Below are positions 1-6,449 of a stretch of 15,713 nt of DNA, piece by piece. Position numbers and translations under genes: made by a program. The DNA comes from Rhizobacter sp. (GTDB lineage Bacteria > Pseudomonadota > Gammaproteobacteria > Burkholderiales > Burkholderiaceae_C): positions 1 through 15,713 of the forward strand of contig JANXVK010000115.1 in assembly GCA_025351675.1 (NCBI GenBank). The letters run 5' to 3'. Position 1 is the stretch's first letter, and the number at the start of each line of letters is the position of its first letter. Below the pieces are notes generated by a model. That model was not told the DNA's origin, searched no databases, and saw nothing but the letters and a program-made list of their open reading frames with translations.

Positions 1-856
1 TCATGCGCAGCGAGGCGACGATCGCGCCCGCCGCGGTGCCGATCACGACCACGGCGACCAGCGACGTGGCCTGCGTGGTCGTGTAGCCGAGCGCCGCGGT
101 CGCCCACGCGAACACGATGATGCGCAGGTTGCCCGAGACGCCCCAGAACAGCGTGGTCGTGGCCAGCGAGATCTGACCGAGCTAGTCGTTCCACAGGCGC
201 GCGTTGCAGCTCGAAAAATCGCGCATCAGGCCGATCACGCCGTGGCCGAGTGGCTGCAGCGGCGCTTCGGTGCGCGGGATGCGCAAGTTGAAGATCGCCG
301 CGATCAGGTACAGGAACACGATCACCGCAATCGCCGACTCGGGCGCGGTGGTGATGCCGGTGTCGAACAGGGGCAGGTCGAATGCGAGCAGGTGGCGCGA
401 CACGACCGTGCCGATCAGCTGCCCGCCGAGCGCAATGCCCAGAATGATCGACATGATCGTCAGCCCCTCGATCCAGCCGTTCGCCTTGACGAGCTGCGAG
501 TTCGGCAGCAGCTCGGTCAGGATGCCGTACTTGGCCGGCGAGTACGCTGCGGCACCCAAACCGACGATAGCGTAGGCCACCAGCGGGTGGCCGCCGAACA
601 GCATCAGCAGGCAGCCGACCACTTTGATGCCGTTGGCATAGAACATCACCTTGCCCTTCGGCACGGCGTCGGCGAAGGCGCCGAGGAAGGGCGCGAGGAT
701 CTCGTAGAACAGCGCAAACATCGGCCCCAATGCCGGTATGTTCCACGACGGCGCGTTCGTCGTCTTCAGCATTTCGATCGCGGCCACCAGCAGCGCGTTG
801 TCGGCGAGCGAGCTGAAGAACTGCGCCGACATGATCGTATAGAAGCCTTTTTTCAT
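1..856 (-). pseudogene. lplT: Lysophospholipid transporter LplT (MFS), interrupted by in-frame TAG and cut by window start
   Basis: LplT is an inner-membrane MFS transporter that flips lysophospholipids inward for re-acylation. The N-terminal 224 residues read as LplT: MKKGFYTIMSAQFFSSLADNAL at the start, then MFALFYEILAPFLGAFAD and the glycine-rich AAAYSPAKYGILTELLP segment, with about six hydrophobic helices. A TAG codon at 184-182 then stops the frame, directly after the residues NARLWND. The same frame stays open for the remaining 60 codons to position 1 and still reads as a transporter (LGQISLATTTLFWG, then WATAALGY). There is no frameshift, so one base change could restore the gene. Family members are about 400-430 residues, so the visible part is 285 codons with the C-terminus outside the window. 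It is either a recent nonsense mutation or a base-call error. ATG at 856 is chosen because homologues start there; no good Shine-Dalgarno precedes it, but a 15-codon mini-ORF ends on it. Confidence 0.85.
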
Positions 857-900
857 GCGCGCGGCGGCTGCGGTTCAGGCTTGAGAGAGGGCAGGAGCAT
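853..900 (-). other. Candidate 15-codon leader ORF overlapping the lplT start
   Basis: On the minus strand an ATG at 900-898 opens a 15-codon frame (MLLPSLKPEPQPPRA). Its TGA at 855-853 overlaps the lplT ATG in an ATGA arrangement. The ATG lies 7 nt after a -10-like GACAAT (913-908), and a weak -35-like TTCATA (937-932) sits 18 nt further up. If transcription starts at the A of this ATG, the mini-ORF would be leaderless and would feed ribosomes to lplT, which lacks its own Shine-Dalgarno. The frame is short enough to arise by chance. I see the overlap directly; translation is inferred. Confidence 0.3.
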
Positions 901-907
901 TTGCGGG

Positions 908-937
908 ATTGTCGCCGCTCGCGCGGCGCGTTATGAA
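908..937 (-). promoter_or_regulatory. Candidate promoter for lplT
   Basis: The minus strand carries TTCATA (937-932, 4 of 6 to TTGACA), an 18-nt spacer and GACAAT (913-908, 4 of 6 to TATAAT). The hexamer GACAAT followed by a C-rich stretch and ATG closely resembles the sequence ahead of radA. No start-site data support it. Confidence 0.35.
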
Positions 938-1080
938 ACCCCGGAGCGGACGCCGGGTTAGCCCTTGGGTGGTGCCCGAAATGGTGCGTTCGATGCGCGC
1001 GCGGGTGTGTGTGGCTGCGCGCCTTGCGGCGGCGTTATAGCACGCGGGTTTGTCAGGGGCGGGGCTGGCAGAATCGGCGC

Positions 1081-1101
1081 ATGCCGCGCCAAATTTCTTG
1101 A
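1081..1101 (+). other. Candidate six-codon mini-ORF in the alr leader
   Basis: ATG at 1081 opens the frame MPRQIS and stops with TGA at 1099-1101, just before the alr ribosome-binding region. It lies 6 nt after a -10-like CAGAAT (1069-1074). Its first ten bases, ATGCCGCGCC, are repeated exactly at the alr start (1115-1124), 34 bp downstream. Either this is a leaderless mini-ORF, or it only marks the transcription start site with alr translated from 1115. A TTGTCA (1050-1055) resembles a -35 box, but its 13-nt spacing to CAGAAT is too short to be convincing. Confidence 0.25.
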
Positions 1102-1114
1102 AGGGTCACGGAAG

Positions 1115-2251
1115 ATGCCGCGCCCCATTGAAGCCCTCATCCACACCGACGCCCTCGCGCACAACCTGACCCGCGCCCGCGCGGCGGCGCCCGACGCGAA
1201 GGTCTGGGCGATCGTGAAGGCAAATGCCTACGGCCACGGCATCGAACACGCATACGCCGGGCTGAAGGGCGCCGACGGCTTCGCGCTCCTCGACCTGAGC
1301 GAAGCCGAGCGCATCCGCGCCCTCGGCTGGCGCGGGCCGATCCTGCTGCTCGAAGGCTGCTTCGAGCCGCGCGACCTCGAACTCTGCTCGCGCCTGAATC
1401 TGTGGCACACGGTCCACCGCGAGGCGCAGATCGACTGGCTCGCGGCGCACAAGACGCACGTGCCGCACCAGGTCTTCCTGAAGATGAACAGCGGCATGAA
1501 TCGCCTCGGCTTCCGGCCCGGGCATTTCCAGCACGCGTGGCAGCGCCTGAGCGGCCTGACCCAGGTCGAGAGCATCGCCCTGATGACGCACCTGTCGGAT
1601 GCCGACGGCACGCGCGGCATCGCGCACCAGCTCGCGGTGTTCGAGGAGGCCACGCGTGGCATGCCCGGCGAGCGCTCGCTGGCGAACAGCGCGGCGACCT
1701 TGCGCTTCGCGCCGAACTTCGAGACGGTGCGCGCCACGGGCCACGAAGTCGGCGTTGCCGCCGACTGGGTCCGCCCCGGCATCATGGTCTACGGCTCGTC
1801 GCCCGACTTCCCCGAGAAGACCATCGCCGACTGGGGCCTGCGGCCGGCGATGAGCCTGCGCGCCGAAATCATCGCGACGCAGGAGGTGAAGGCCGGCGAA
1901 CAGGTCGGCTACGGCAGCCGCTTCACGGCCGACCACGACATGCGCATCGGCGTGATCGCCTGCGGCTACGCCGACGGCTACCCGCGCGTCGTGCCCTGTT
2001 CTGGCGATGACAGCACGCCGGTACTGATCAACGAAACGCGCACGCGCCTCGTCGGCCGGGTCTCGATGGACATGATCACGGTCGACCTGACGCCGGCGCC
2101 CGAAGCGCAAGTCGGCAGCGTCGCGACGCTGTGGGGCACGAGCCCGGGCGGCGCGGTGCTGGCGATCGACGAGATCGCCGCGGCGGCCGGCACGGTCGGC
2201 TACGAGCTGATGTGCGCGCTCGCGGCGCGCGTGCCGACGCGGGCCGTCTGA
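1115..2251 (+). CDS. alr: Alanine racemase
   Basis: This PLP-dependent cytoplasmic enzyme interconverts L- and D-alanine, supplying D-alanine for peptidoglycan. The 378-residue product has the usual family length. The PLP lysine is K35 in [13 protein letters not shown]. The glycine-rich EQVGYGSRF segment carries the second catalytic base, Y266. [15 protein letters not shown] and ADGYPR near the C-terminus are also typical. I chose ATG at 1115 because the protein then begins at the TIM-barrel strand ([14 protein letters not shown]); the frame is open further upstream, but that stretch is low-complexity and unlike the family. AAGGG (1101-1105) and GGAAG (1110-1114) are possible Shine-Dalgarno sequences. 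The gene diverges from lplT and is followed after 19 bp by arfB, so the two may be co-transcribed. Whether it is the biosynthetic or the catabolic (DadX) type cannot be told, although no dadA is adjacent. Confidence 0.96.
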   Translation: MPRPIEALIHTDALAHNLTRARAAAPDAKVWAIVKANAYGHGIEHAYAGLKGADGFALLDLSEAERIRALGWRGPILLLEGCFEPRDLELCSRLNLWHTVHREAQIDWLAAHKTHVPHQVFLKMNSGMNRLGFRPGHFQHAWQRLSGLTQVESIALMTHLSDADGTRGIAHQLAVFEEATRGMPGERSLANSAATLRFAPNFETVRATGHEVGVAADWVRPGIMVYGSSPDFPEKTIADWGLRPAMSLRAEIIATQEVKAGEQVGYGSRFTADHDMRIGVIACGYADGYPRVVPCSGDDSTPVLINETRTRLVGRVSMDMITVDLTPAPEAQVGSVATLWGTSPGGAVLAIDEIAAAAGTVGYELMCALAARVPTRAV

Positions 2252-2270
2252 CGGGTCGGCGGCACACGCC

Positions 2271-2666
2271 ATGTCCACCATCCTCGAGCACGAAGTCGAG
2301 TTCACCGCGATCCGCGCCCAAGGCGCTGGCGGGCAGAACGTCAACAAGGTGTCGAGCGCGGTGCACCTGCGTTTCGACATCCGCGCCTCGTCGCTCCCCG
2401 AGCCGATCAAGGAGCGGCTGCTCGCGCTGAGCGACTCGCGCATCACGTCCGAAGGCGTGGTCGTGATCAAGGCCCAGACCACGCGCAGCCAGGACATGAA
2501 CCGCGCCGATGCGCTGGCGCGGCTGCAGGCGATCGTCGACGCGGTCGCCGTGCCGCCGAAGGCCCGGCGGGCGACGAAACCGACCTGGGGCTCGAAGCAG
2601 CGGCGGCTGGAGGGCAAGAGCCAGCGCGCGCAGACCAAGGCAACCCGAGGCCGGGTGACGGACTGA
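2271..2666 (+). CDS. arfB: Alternative ribosome-rescue factor ArfB (peptidyl-tRNA hydrolase, YaeJ/ICT1 type)
   Basis: ArfB enters stalled ribosomes that lack a stop codon and hydrolyses the peptidyl-tRNA, independently of tmRNA. The 131-residue product has the GGQ catalytic loop at residues 20-22, within [20 protein letters not shown], a release-factor-like core, and a strongly basic tail from about residue 96 ([16 protein letters not shown] and onward). In ArfB this tail occupies the empty mRNA channel. The short length and the lack of a codon-recognition domain separate it from RF1/RF2. The ATG at 2271 follows alr by 19 bp without a strong Shine-Dalgarno, so translation may depend on readthrough from alr. 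An imperfect hairpin spans its stop codon. Confidence 0.93.
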   Translation: MSTILEHEVEFTAIRAQGAGGQNVNKVSSAVHLRFDIRASSLPEPIKERLLALSDSRITSEGVVVIKAQTTRSQDMNRADALARLQAIVDAVAVPPKARRATKPTWGSKQRRLEGKSQRAQTKATRGRVTD

Positions 2667-2692
2667 ACCGGGCGCATCTCGCGTCGGTCACC
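2654..2692 (+). terminator. Imperfect hairpin across the arfB stop codon
   Basis: GGTGACGGAC (2654-2663) pairs with GTCGGTCACC (2683-2692) in 9 of 10 positions, with a 19-nt loop that begins with the arfB TGA. No T-tract follows, so a classical intrinsic terminator is not supported. It may be a transcript-end stabiliser or a chance structure. Confidence 0.25.
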
Positions 2693-2823
2693 GACACCTC
2701 GCGCCGCCCGCCCATCGTCAACCGCGGCAAGGCCGTCGCGAATCTGAGGTCGCGGCTCTGCGTGGCGCAAGTCCTCGTGGCGCAAGCGAACGGAAACTGT
2801 GCGATCTTCCGCCCCAAGCGCGC

Positions 2824-2870
2824 CGAGACCTGACCCTTCTTTCAAGCAGACCCGGCGTGGCGGCCCACGC
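2824..2870 (+). repeat. Possible copy of a dispersed short repeat (PSFK-type)
   Basis: The stretch starting TGACCCTTCTTTCAAGC, which would translate as DPSFKQTRRGG, resembles a sequence I recall at the ends of many spurious hypothetical proteins of beta- and gammaproteobacteria (NPSFKRTR-like). Only this one full copy is present here, so its repetitive nature cannot be shown from the window. It lies between arfB and the DUF488 gene, where composition changes. Confidence 0.3.
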
Positions 2871-2906
2871 AAGTCAATCGTCAGGCGTCTTGGATCGGAG
2901 GCATCG

Positions 2907-3293
2907 ATGGTCGTTCGTGTCGTCAGACTGGGGAGTGCGCGAATCGAGGGCGAAGGCACGCGCATTGGCACGGTGCGTCGCCCGCCACGAGGTGTGCCGA
3001 AGGCCAGGTTTGCTTCCGAAAACTGGTACGACGTGTGGTTTCCGAACCTGGCGCCGAGCGCGGAGACCGTCAAACTTGCGCAGGAGGCGACCACATCGGC
3101 GCAGTGGGCCGCGTTCCTCAAGAAGTACAAGGCCGAGATGTCGAAACCCGAGGCCAGCCACTCACTCGCGCTGTTGGCGGCACTTTCACAGAACAGCAAC
3201 TTCTCGGTGGGTTGCTATTGCGAGCGCGAAGAACACTGCCATCGTTCGGCGTTGAGGGCGCTGCTGGCCGAAAAGGGCGCGAAGCTCGAGTGA
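2907..3293 (+). CDS. DUF488 family protein
   Basis: The 128-residue product matches the DUF488 family in length and in its conserved parts: an early arginine-rich strand (MVVRVVRLGSAR), NWYDVWFPNLAPS, an AAFLKKYKAEM helix, and the C-terminal signature CYCEREEHCHR (C103, C105, H110, C111, H112), which could bind metal or form a redox or active site. The biochemical role of the family is not established to my knowledge. ATG at 2907 is chosen because a strong GGAGG (2897-2901) lies 5 nt upstream and the family begins here; the frame is open earlier, but that part includes the repeat-like sequence. Its TGA (3291-3293) overlaps the GTG start of the glycosylase gene, so the two are probably translationally coupled. 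GC is lower and codon use less biased than in alr or radA, which suggests transfer. Confidence 0.85.
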   Translation: MVVRVVRLGSARIEGEGTRIGTVRRPPRGVPKARFASENWYDVWFPNLAPSAETVKLAQEATTSAQWAAFLKKYKAEMSKPEASHSLALLAALSQNSNFSVGCYCEREEHCHRSALRALLAEKGAKLE

Positions 3294-3877
3294 GTTCGCT
3301 CAAGTCCCTGCTGACCGAGGTTCGCGCCTGCGTGCTTTGCGCAGAGCACTTGCCGCTCGGACCGCGTCCGGTTCTGCAGATGCAGGCGTCGGCGCGCATC
3401 CTGATCGCAGGGCAGGCACCAGGAAGAAAGGTGCATGAAACAGGCATCCCGTTCAACGACCCCAGCGGCGACAGGCTGCGCACCTGGCTGGGTGTTTCAC
3501 GCGACGTGTTCTACGACGCGGCGCACGTGGCGATTTTGCCGATGGGTTTGTGCTTTCCTGGAGCGGCCCAATCCGGCGATCGTCCTCCCAGGCCTGAGTG
3601 CGCTCCCGCGTGGCGCGCGCCATTGCTGTCGCGCCTGAAGAAGCTCGAACTCACGCTGGTGATCGGCCGCTACGCTCAGGCGTATCACCTTCCGAACGAA
3701 GTTGATTCGCTCACCGCAATCGTTCAGGCATGGCGCAAGCATTGGCCCCATACCGTTCCCCTGCCCCACCCGAGTCCACGCAACAACCTGTGGCTGAAGC
3801 GGAATCCGTGGTTTGAGGAGGAGCTGGTCCCGCTCCTGCAGGCGCGCGTGTCGACGGTGCTCAAACGTGAGGGCTGA
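3290..3877 (+). CDS. Uracil-DNA glycosylase superfamily protein with four-cysteine (4Fe-4S type) pattern
   Basis: The 195-residue product has the hallmarks of the family 4/5-like UDG superfamily. CVLC (C14, C17) plus C88 and C104, separated by 15 residues, match the cysteine spacing of Fe-S glycosylases. AGQAPGRKVHETGIPFNDPSG (residues 40-60) is the motif A / uracil-binding region, and PLPHPSPRN (157-165) is the leucine-loop motif with its histidine. In classical family 4, motif A reads GEAPG; here Q42 replaces E, so activity or base preference may differ. GTG at 3290 is the most likely start because it gives the usual short lead before the first CxxC and overlaps the DUF488 stop. The 3' end overlaps the convergent MocR gene by 17 bp. 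Codon use is atypical for the window (many T-ending codons, as in the stretch encoding ILPMGLCFPG). Confidence 0.85.
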   Translation: MSSLKSLLTEVRACVLCAEHLPLGPRPVLQMQASARILIAGQAPGRKVHETGIPFNDPSGDRLRTWLGVSRDVFYDAAHVAILPMGLCFPGAAQSGDRPPRPECAPAWRAPLLSRLKKLELTLVIGRYAQAYHLPNEVDSLTAIVQAWRKHWPHTVPLPHPSPRNNLWLKRNPWFEEELVPLLQARVSTVLKREG

Positions 3878-5369
3878 CCCTTCCGGCGAGCGGATGCCCG
3901 GCGGCCGAACGCCGATCTTGTTCGATGGCAACGCCCGCGGCCAACCCCGCCACGATCTGCCCCAGCCGCTTTAGGTTCGCCTCCAGGAGCAAAGACCACG
4001 GCTCGGCGTAGTGGATGCGGATGAAGTGATCGAAGCGGTCGCTGCAGCTGAAGGTCGCGCCGGGCACCAGACCGATGTGCTCGCGGCGGCCGATCTCGAA
4101 CACCTTGCGCGAGCTCACCGCCTTCGGCAGCTCGATCCACAGCATGTAGCCGCCCTGCGGCCGCGAGAGCCGGCAGCCTTCGGGAAAGTAGCGCGTCACC
4201 GCGTCGATCATGCGTTCGCACTGCGCGCGCATCGCGGCGCGGAGCTTGCGCATGTGGTGGTCGTAGCCGCCGTCGCGCATGAACTCGGCGATCACCTCCT
4301 GCTGCAGCGCCGCGCCGGCGCACGAGGTGTGAAATTTCAGCGACTGCACCGCCGCGAAGTGCCGGCCCGGCGCCATCCAGCCGACGCGGTAGCCGGGCGC
4401 CACGGTCTTCGTGAACGCCGAGCACAGGATCACGTCGTCGGTGGTGTCGAAGGCCTTCAGCGCTGGCGGGCGCTCGTCGCCGAAGTGGGTCTCGCCGTAG
4501 ATGTCGGTCTCGATCAGCGTGACGCCGCGCTGCGCCGCGAGCGCAACCAGCCGGCGCTTGTACTCGACCGGCATCAGGCAGCCGAGCGGGTTGTGGAAGT
4601 TCGGGATGACGACACACGCGCGGATCGCACCCGGCTCGCGCGTGGCGAGGTCGAGCGCCTCGATCGAGAGGCCGTCGCGCGGGTGCGTCGGGATCTCGAT
4701 CGAGCGCATGCCGAGCGAACGCACGATCTCGAGCAGCATCCAGTAGGTCGGCGATTCGAGCGCGATCGTGTCGCCCGCTTTCGCCGCGGCGCGCAGCGCG
4801 ATCACCAACGCCTCGGTGCCGCCGTTGGTCACGATGATGTTCTCGGGCCGCAGCCGCAGCCCGGCGTGCACGCTGCGCCGCGCGATCTCTTGCCGCAGCG
4901 CGGTGCTGCCCTTCATCTCGTACTGCGACGCGTACTCCGGGTGCAGCCGGTTGAGGCGCGCCGAGAGATGCCGCAGCTTGCCCTCGGGCAGCAGCGTGCG
5001 CGCCGGCACGCAGCGAAACGACGGCGCGGCGAGCGGGTCGTCGGCGCCGAGCAGGAATTCGCGGGTCACGTCGTCGGGTGTAACGAAGCCGGCGCGGCTC
5101 ATGCGCGTGTCGAGCTCGGGCTCGGGCAGCGCGGCGTGGCGCGCGGCGACGAAGTAGCCCGACTTCGGCCGCGCCTCGACCAGCGCGCGGTTCTCAAGCC
5201 AGCGGTACGCGAGCGTCGCGGTCGACGCGCTGATGGCATGCTGCTGGCACAGCTGCCGCACCGAGGGCAGGCGGTCGCCGGTGCGCAGGCTGCCTTCGGT
5301 CATCGCGCGTTCGAGCTCGGCCGCGACGCGGTGGTACAGCGGGAAGCCGGGGGCGAGCGCGCTGTCCAT
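3861..5369 (-). CDS. MocR-type regulator: GntR winged helix fused to class I/II aminotransferase-like domain
   Basis: The 502-residue protein has a GntR helix-turn-helix at about residues 10-78 (GDRLPSVRQL, then STATLAYRWLENRALVEARPKSGYF). A fold-type I aminotransferase-like domain follows. Its PLP lysine is K321 in SAFTKTVAPGYRVGW; NFHNPLG (257-263), D289 in ETDIYGE and R328 are also seen. Such MocR proteins (for example GabR, PdxR) use PLP or an amino-acid adduct as effector and usually control a neighbouring metabolic or transport operon. Here the gene is the last of a leftward operon and starts 1 bp after the exporter stop. The expected targets are its own operon and the repeats near 6450-6507. 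The last ~30 residues (GVAIEQDRRSAAGHPLAG region) are poorly conserved-looking and overlap the convergent glycosylase gene. Confidence 0.93.
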   Translation of the reverse strand: MDSALAPGFPLYHRVAAELERAMTEGSLRTGDRLPSVRQLCQQHAISASTATLAYRWLENRALVEARPKSGYFVAARHAALPEPELDTRMSRAGFVTPDDVTREFLLGADDPLAAPSFRCVPARTLLPEGKLRHLSARLNRLHPEYASQYEMKGSTALRQEIARRSVHAGLRLRPENIIVTNGGTEALVIALRAAAKAGDTIALESPTYWMLLEIVRSLGMRSIEIPTHPRDGLSIEALDLATREPGAIRACVVIPNFHNPLGCLMPVEYKRRLVALAAQRGVTLIETDIYGETHFGDERPPALKAFDTTDDVILCSAFTKTVAPGYRVGWMAPGRHFAAVQSLKFHTSCAGAALQQEVIAEFMRDGGYDHHMRKLRAAMRAQCERMIDAVTRYFPEGCRLSRPQGGYMLWIELPKAVSSRKVFEIGRREHIGLVPGATFSCSDRFDHFIRIHYAEPWSLLLEANLKRLGQIVAGLAAGVAIEQDRRSAAGHPLAGRVSPHV

Positions 5370-5370
5370 G

Positions 5371-6006
5371 TCAGGGCGCCGGGCGATCGAGCAGCAAGAG
5401 GCGCAGCGCCAAGCCCGCGAGCACGGCGCCGAGGAACCAGCCCTGGGCCTTCGCGACCCGCGGGTTGCGCTGCAAAGACGCGCCGACGCGGCCGCTGAAC
5501 ACGCCGAGCAAGGTGTTGTAGACCAGCGCGACCGCCGACAGCGTGATGCCGAGGATCGCCAGTTGCGCCGCGACGTGGCCGTGCGCCGGATTCACGAACT
5601 GCGGCAGGAACACGACAAAGAACAGCAGCGCCTTCGGGTTCAGCAGGCTGTTGAGCATCGCCATGCGAACGAGTTTTCGCATCGGAATCGTCGCCTGCTT
5701 CGCGATCACCGCCTCGCCCGGCGCACGGATCGCGCGCCACGCCATCCACACCAGGTAGAGCGCGCCGCCGATGCGCAGGACGTCGAACGACGGCGGCCAC
5801 GCAGCGATCGCGGCCGTGACACCGGTGACGGTCAGCAGCGTCAGCACCAGATCGCCGGCGCTGATGCCGAGCGCCGCCGCGAACCCGGCACGTGGCCCGC
5901 GCGCGAGGTTGTGCGAGAGCACGAACGCCATGTTCGGCCCGGGCGTGACGAACAGCGCCAGCACCGCAACGAGAAACAGCGCGAGCGTCGAGGGTTCGAC
6001 GATCAT
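5371..6006 (-). CDS. RhtB/LysE family amino-acid exporter
   Basis: This inner-membrane exporter has 211 residues, the typical family length, and about six hydrophobic helices. The N-terminal signature LFVTPGPNMAFVLSHNLARG holds TPGPN at 21-25. GISAGDLVLTLLTV and the central MLNSLLNPKALLFFVVFLPQF also match RhtB/LysE proteins, which expel threonine, homoserine, lysine, arginine or similar compounds. The substrate cannot be assigned from sequence. The start at 6006 is supported by the family N-terminus and by an ATGA overlap with the upstream Rid gene stop. GAGG lies 8 nt upstream. The gene is followed after 1 bp by the MocR regulator, so the exporter is probably induced when the regulator senses its amino-acid substrate. 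Confidence 0.93.
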   Translation of the reverse strand: MIVEPSTLALFLVAVLALFVTPGPNMAFVLSHNLARGPRAGFAAALGISAGDLVLTLLTVTGVTAAIAAWPPSFDVLRIGGALYLVWMAWRAIRAPGEAVIAKQATIPMRKLVRMAMLNSLLNPKALLFFVVFLPQFVNPAHGHVAAQLAILGITLSAVALVYNTLLGVFSGRVGASLQRNPRVAKAQGWFLGAVLAGLALRLLLLDRPAP

Positions 6007-6398
6007 GGCGCTGGCCTCGCGGCGCGCCGCGCAGTCACCTCGATCTCGATCCGCATGCGCGGGTCGGCGAGGCCGGCCGAGATCATCATCGCAGCCGGGC
6101 GCACGTCGCCGAAATACTTGCGCAAGGTCGGCCAGCAGCGGCTGAAGTCGTTGCCGGCCGGCAGCACATAGTTGACGCGAACGACATCGCGGATGCTCGC
6201 GTTCGCCTGCGCGAGCGCAGCCACGATGTTCTGCAGGCACTGCTCGGTCTGCTCGACCAGGTCGTCCGGGATCGTCATCGTCGCGTAGTCGAAGCCGGTC
6301 GTGCCCGAGACGAACACCCAGTCGCCGTCGACCACGGCGCGCGAGTAGCCAATCTCGTCTTCGAAGCGGGAACCGGAACTGATCAGCTGGCGGGTCAT
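6003..6398 (-). CDS. Rid family (YjgF/YER057c/UK114) protein lacking the canonical catalytic arginine
   Basis: The 131-residue product is a standard-length Rid protein: VDGDWVFVSGTTGFD near the N-terminus, LVEQTEQCLQNIVAAL in the middle, and the C-terminal segment RPAAMMISAGLADPRMRIEIEV. RidA itself deaminates reactive enamines/imines made by PLP enzymes, using an arginine in a PARTT-like motif. Here that motif reads PAAMM, with A103 at the arginine position, as in Rid subgroups reported to lack deaminase activity. A binding or different catalytic role is therefore likelier. It is the first gene of the operon, and its TGA overlaps the exporter ATG. The start at 6398 (MTRQLISSG) fits the family; the upstream 23 codons of open frame do not look like Rid sequence and overlap the presumed operator. 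Confidence 0.9.
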   Translation of the reverse strand: MTRQLISSGSRFEDEIGYSRAVVDGDWVFVSGTTGFDYATMTIPDDLVEQTEQCLQNIVAALAQANASIRDVVRVNYVLPAGNDFSRCWPTLRKYFGDVRPAAMMISAGLADPRMRIEIEVTARRAARPAP

Positions 6399-6449
6399 GG
6401 CGAGGTTTGGCCGCGGCGACGAACCATTGTCGACGGCGAACCGTGGCCA

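Noticed and set aside
937..959. AACCCCGG/CCGGGTT hairpin between lplT and alr
   Set aside because: The stem needs a bulged C, no T-tract follows, and it lies between divergent promoters where a terminator has no role.
2759..2784. Two copies of CGTGGCGCAAG, 14 bp apart, upstream of DUF488
   Set aside because: Only two short copies with no hairpin and no relation to a promoter; probably a chance or slippage product.
2667..2906. Extension of the DUF488 protein to an earlier start
   Set aside because: The extra residues derive from repeat-like intergenic DNA, while GGAGG lies correctly before the ATG at 2907.
1106..3199. Very long leftward open frame opposite alr, arfB and DUF488
   Set aside because: Arg/Ala-rich translation with no recognisable domain; typical antisense frame of GC-rich coding DNA.
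2830..3883. 10-bp direct repeat CTGACCCTTC bracketing DUF488/UDG as a target-site duplication
   Set aside because: A 10-mer repeat somewhere within about 1 kb of GC-rich DNA is expected by chance about as often as not, and no transposase or terminal inverted repeat is present. Kept only as a side note to the repeat-like segment.
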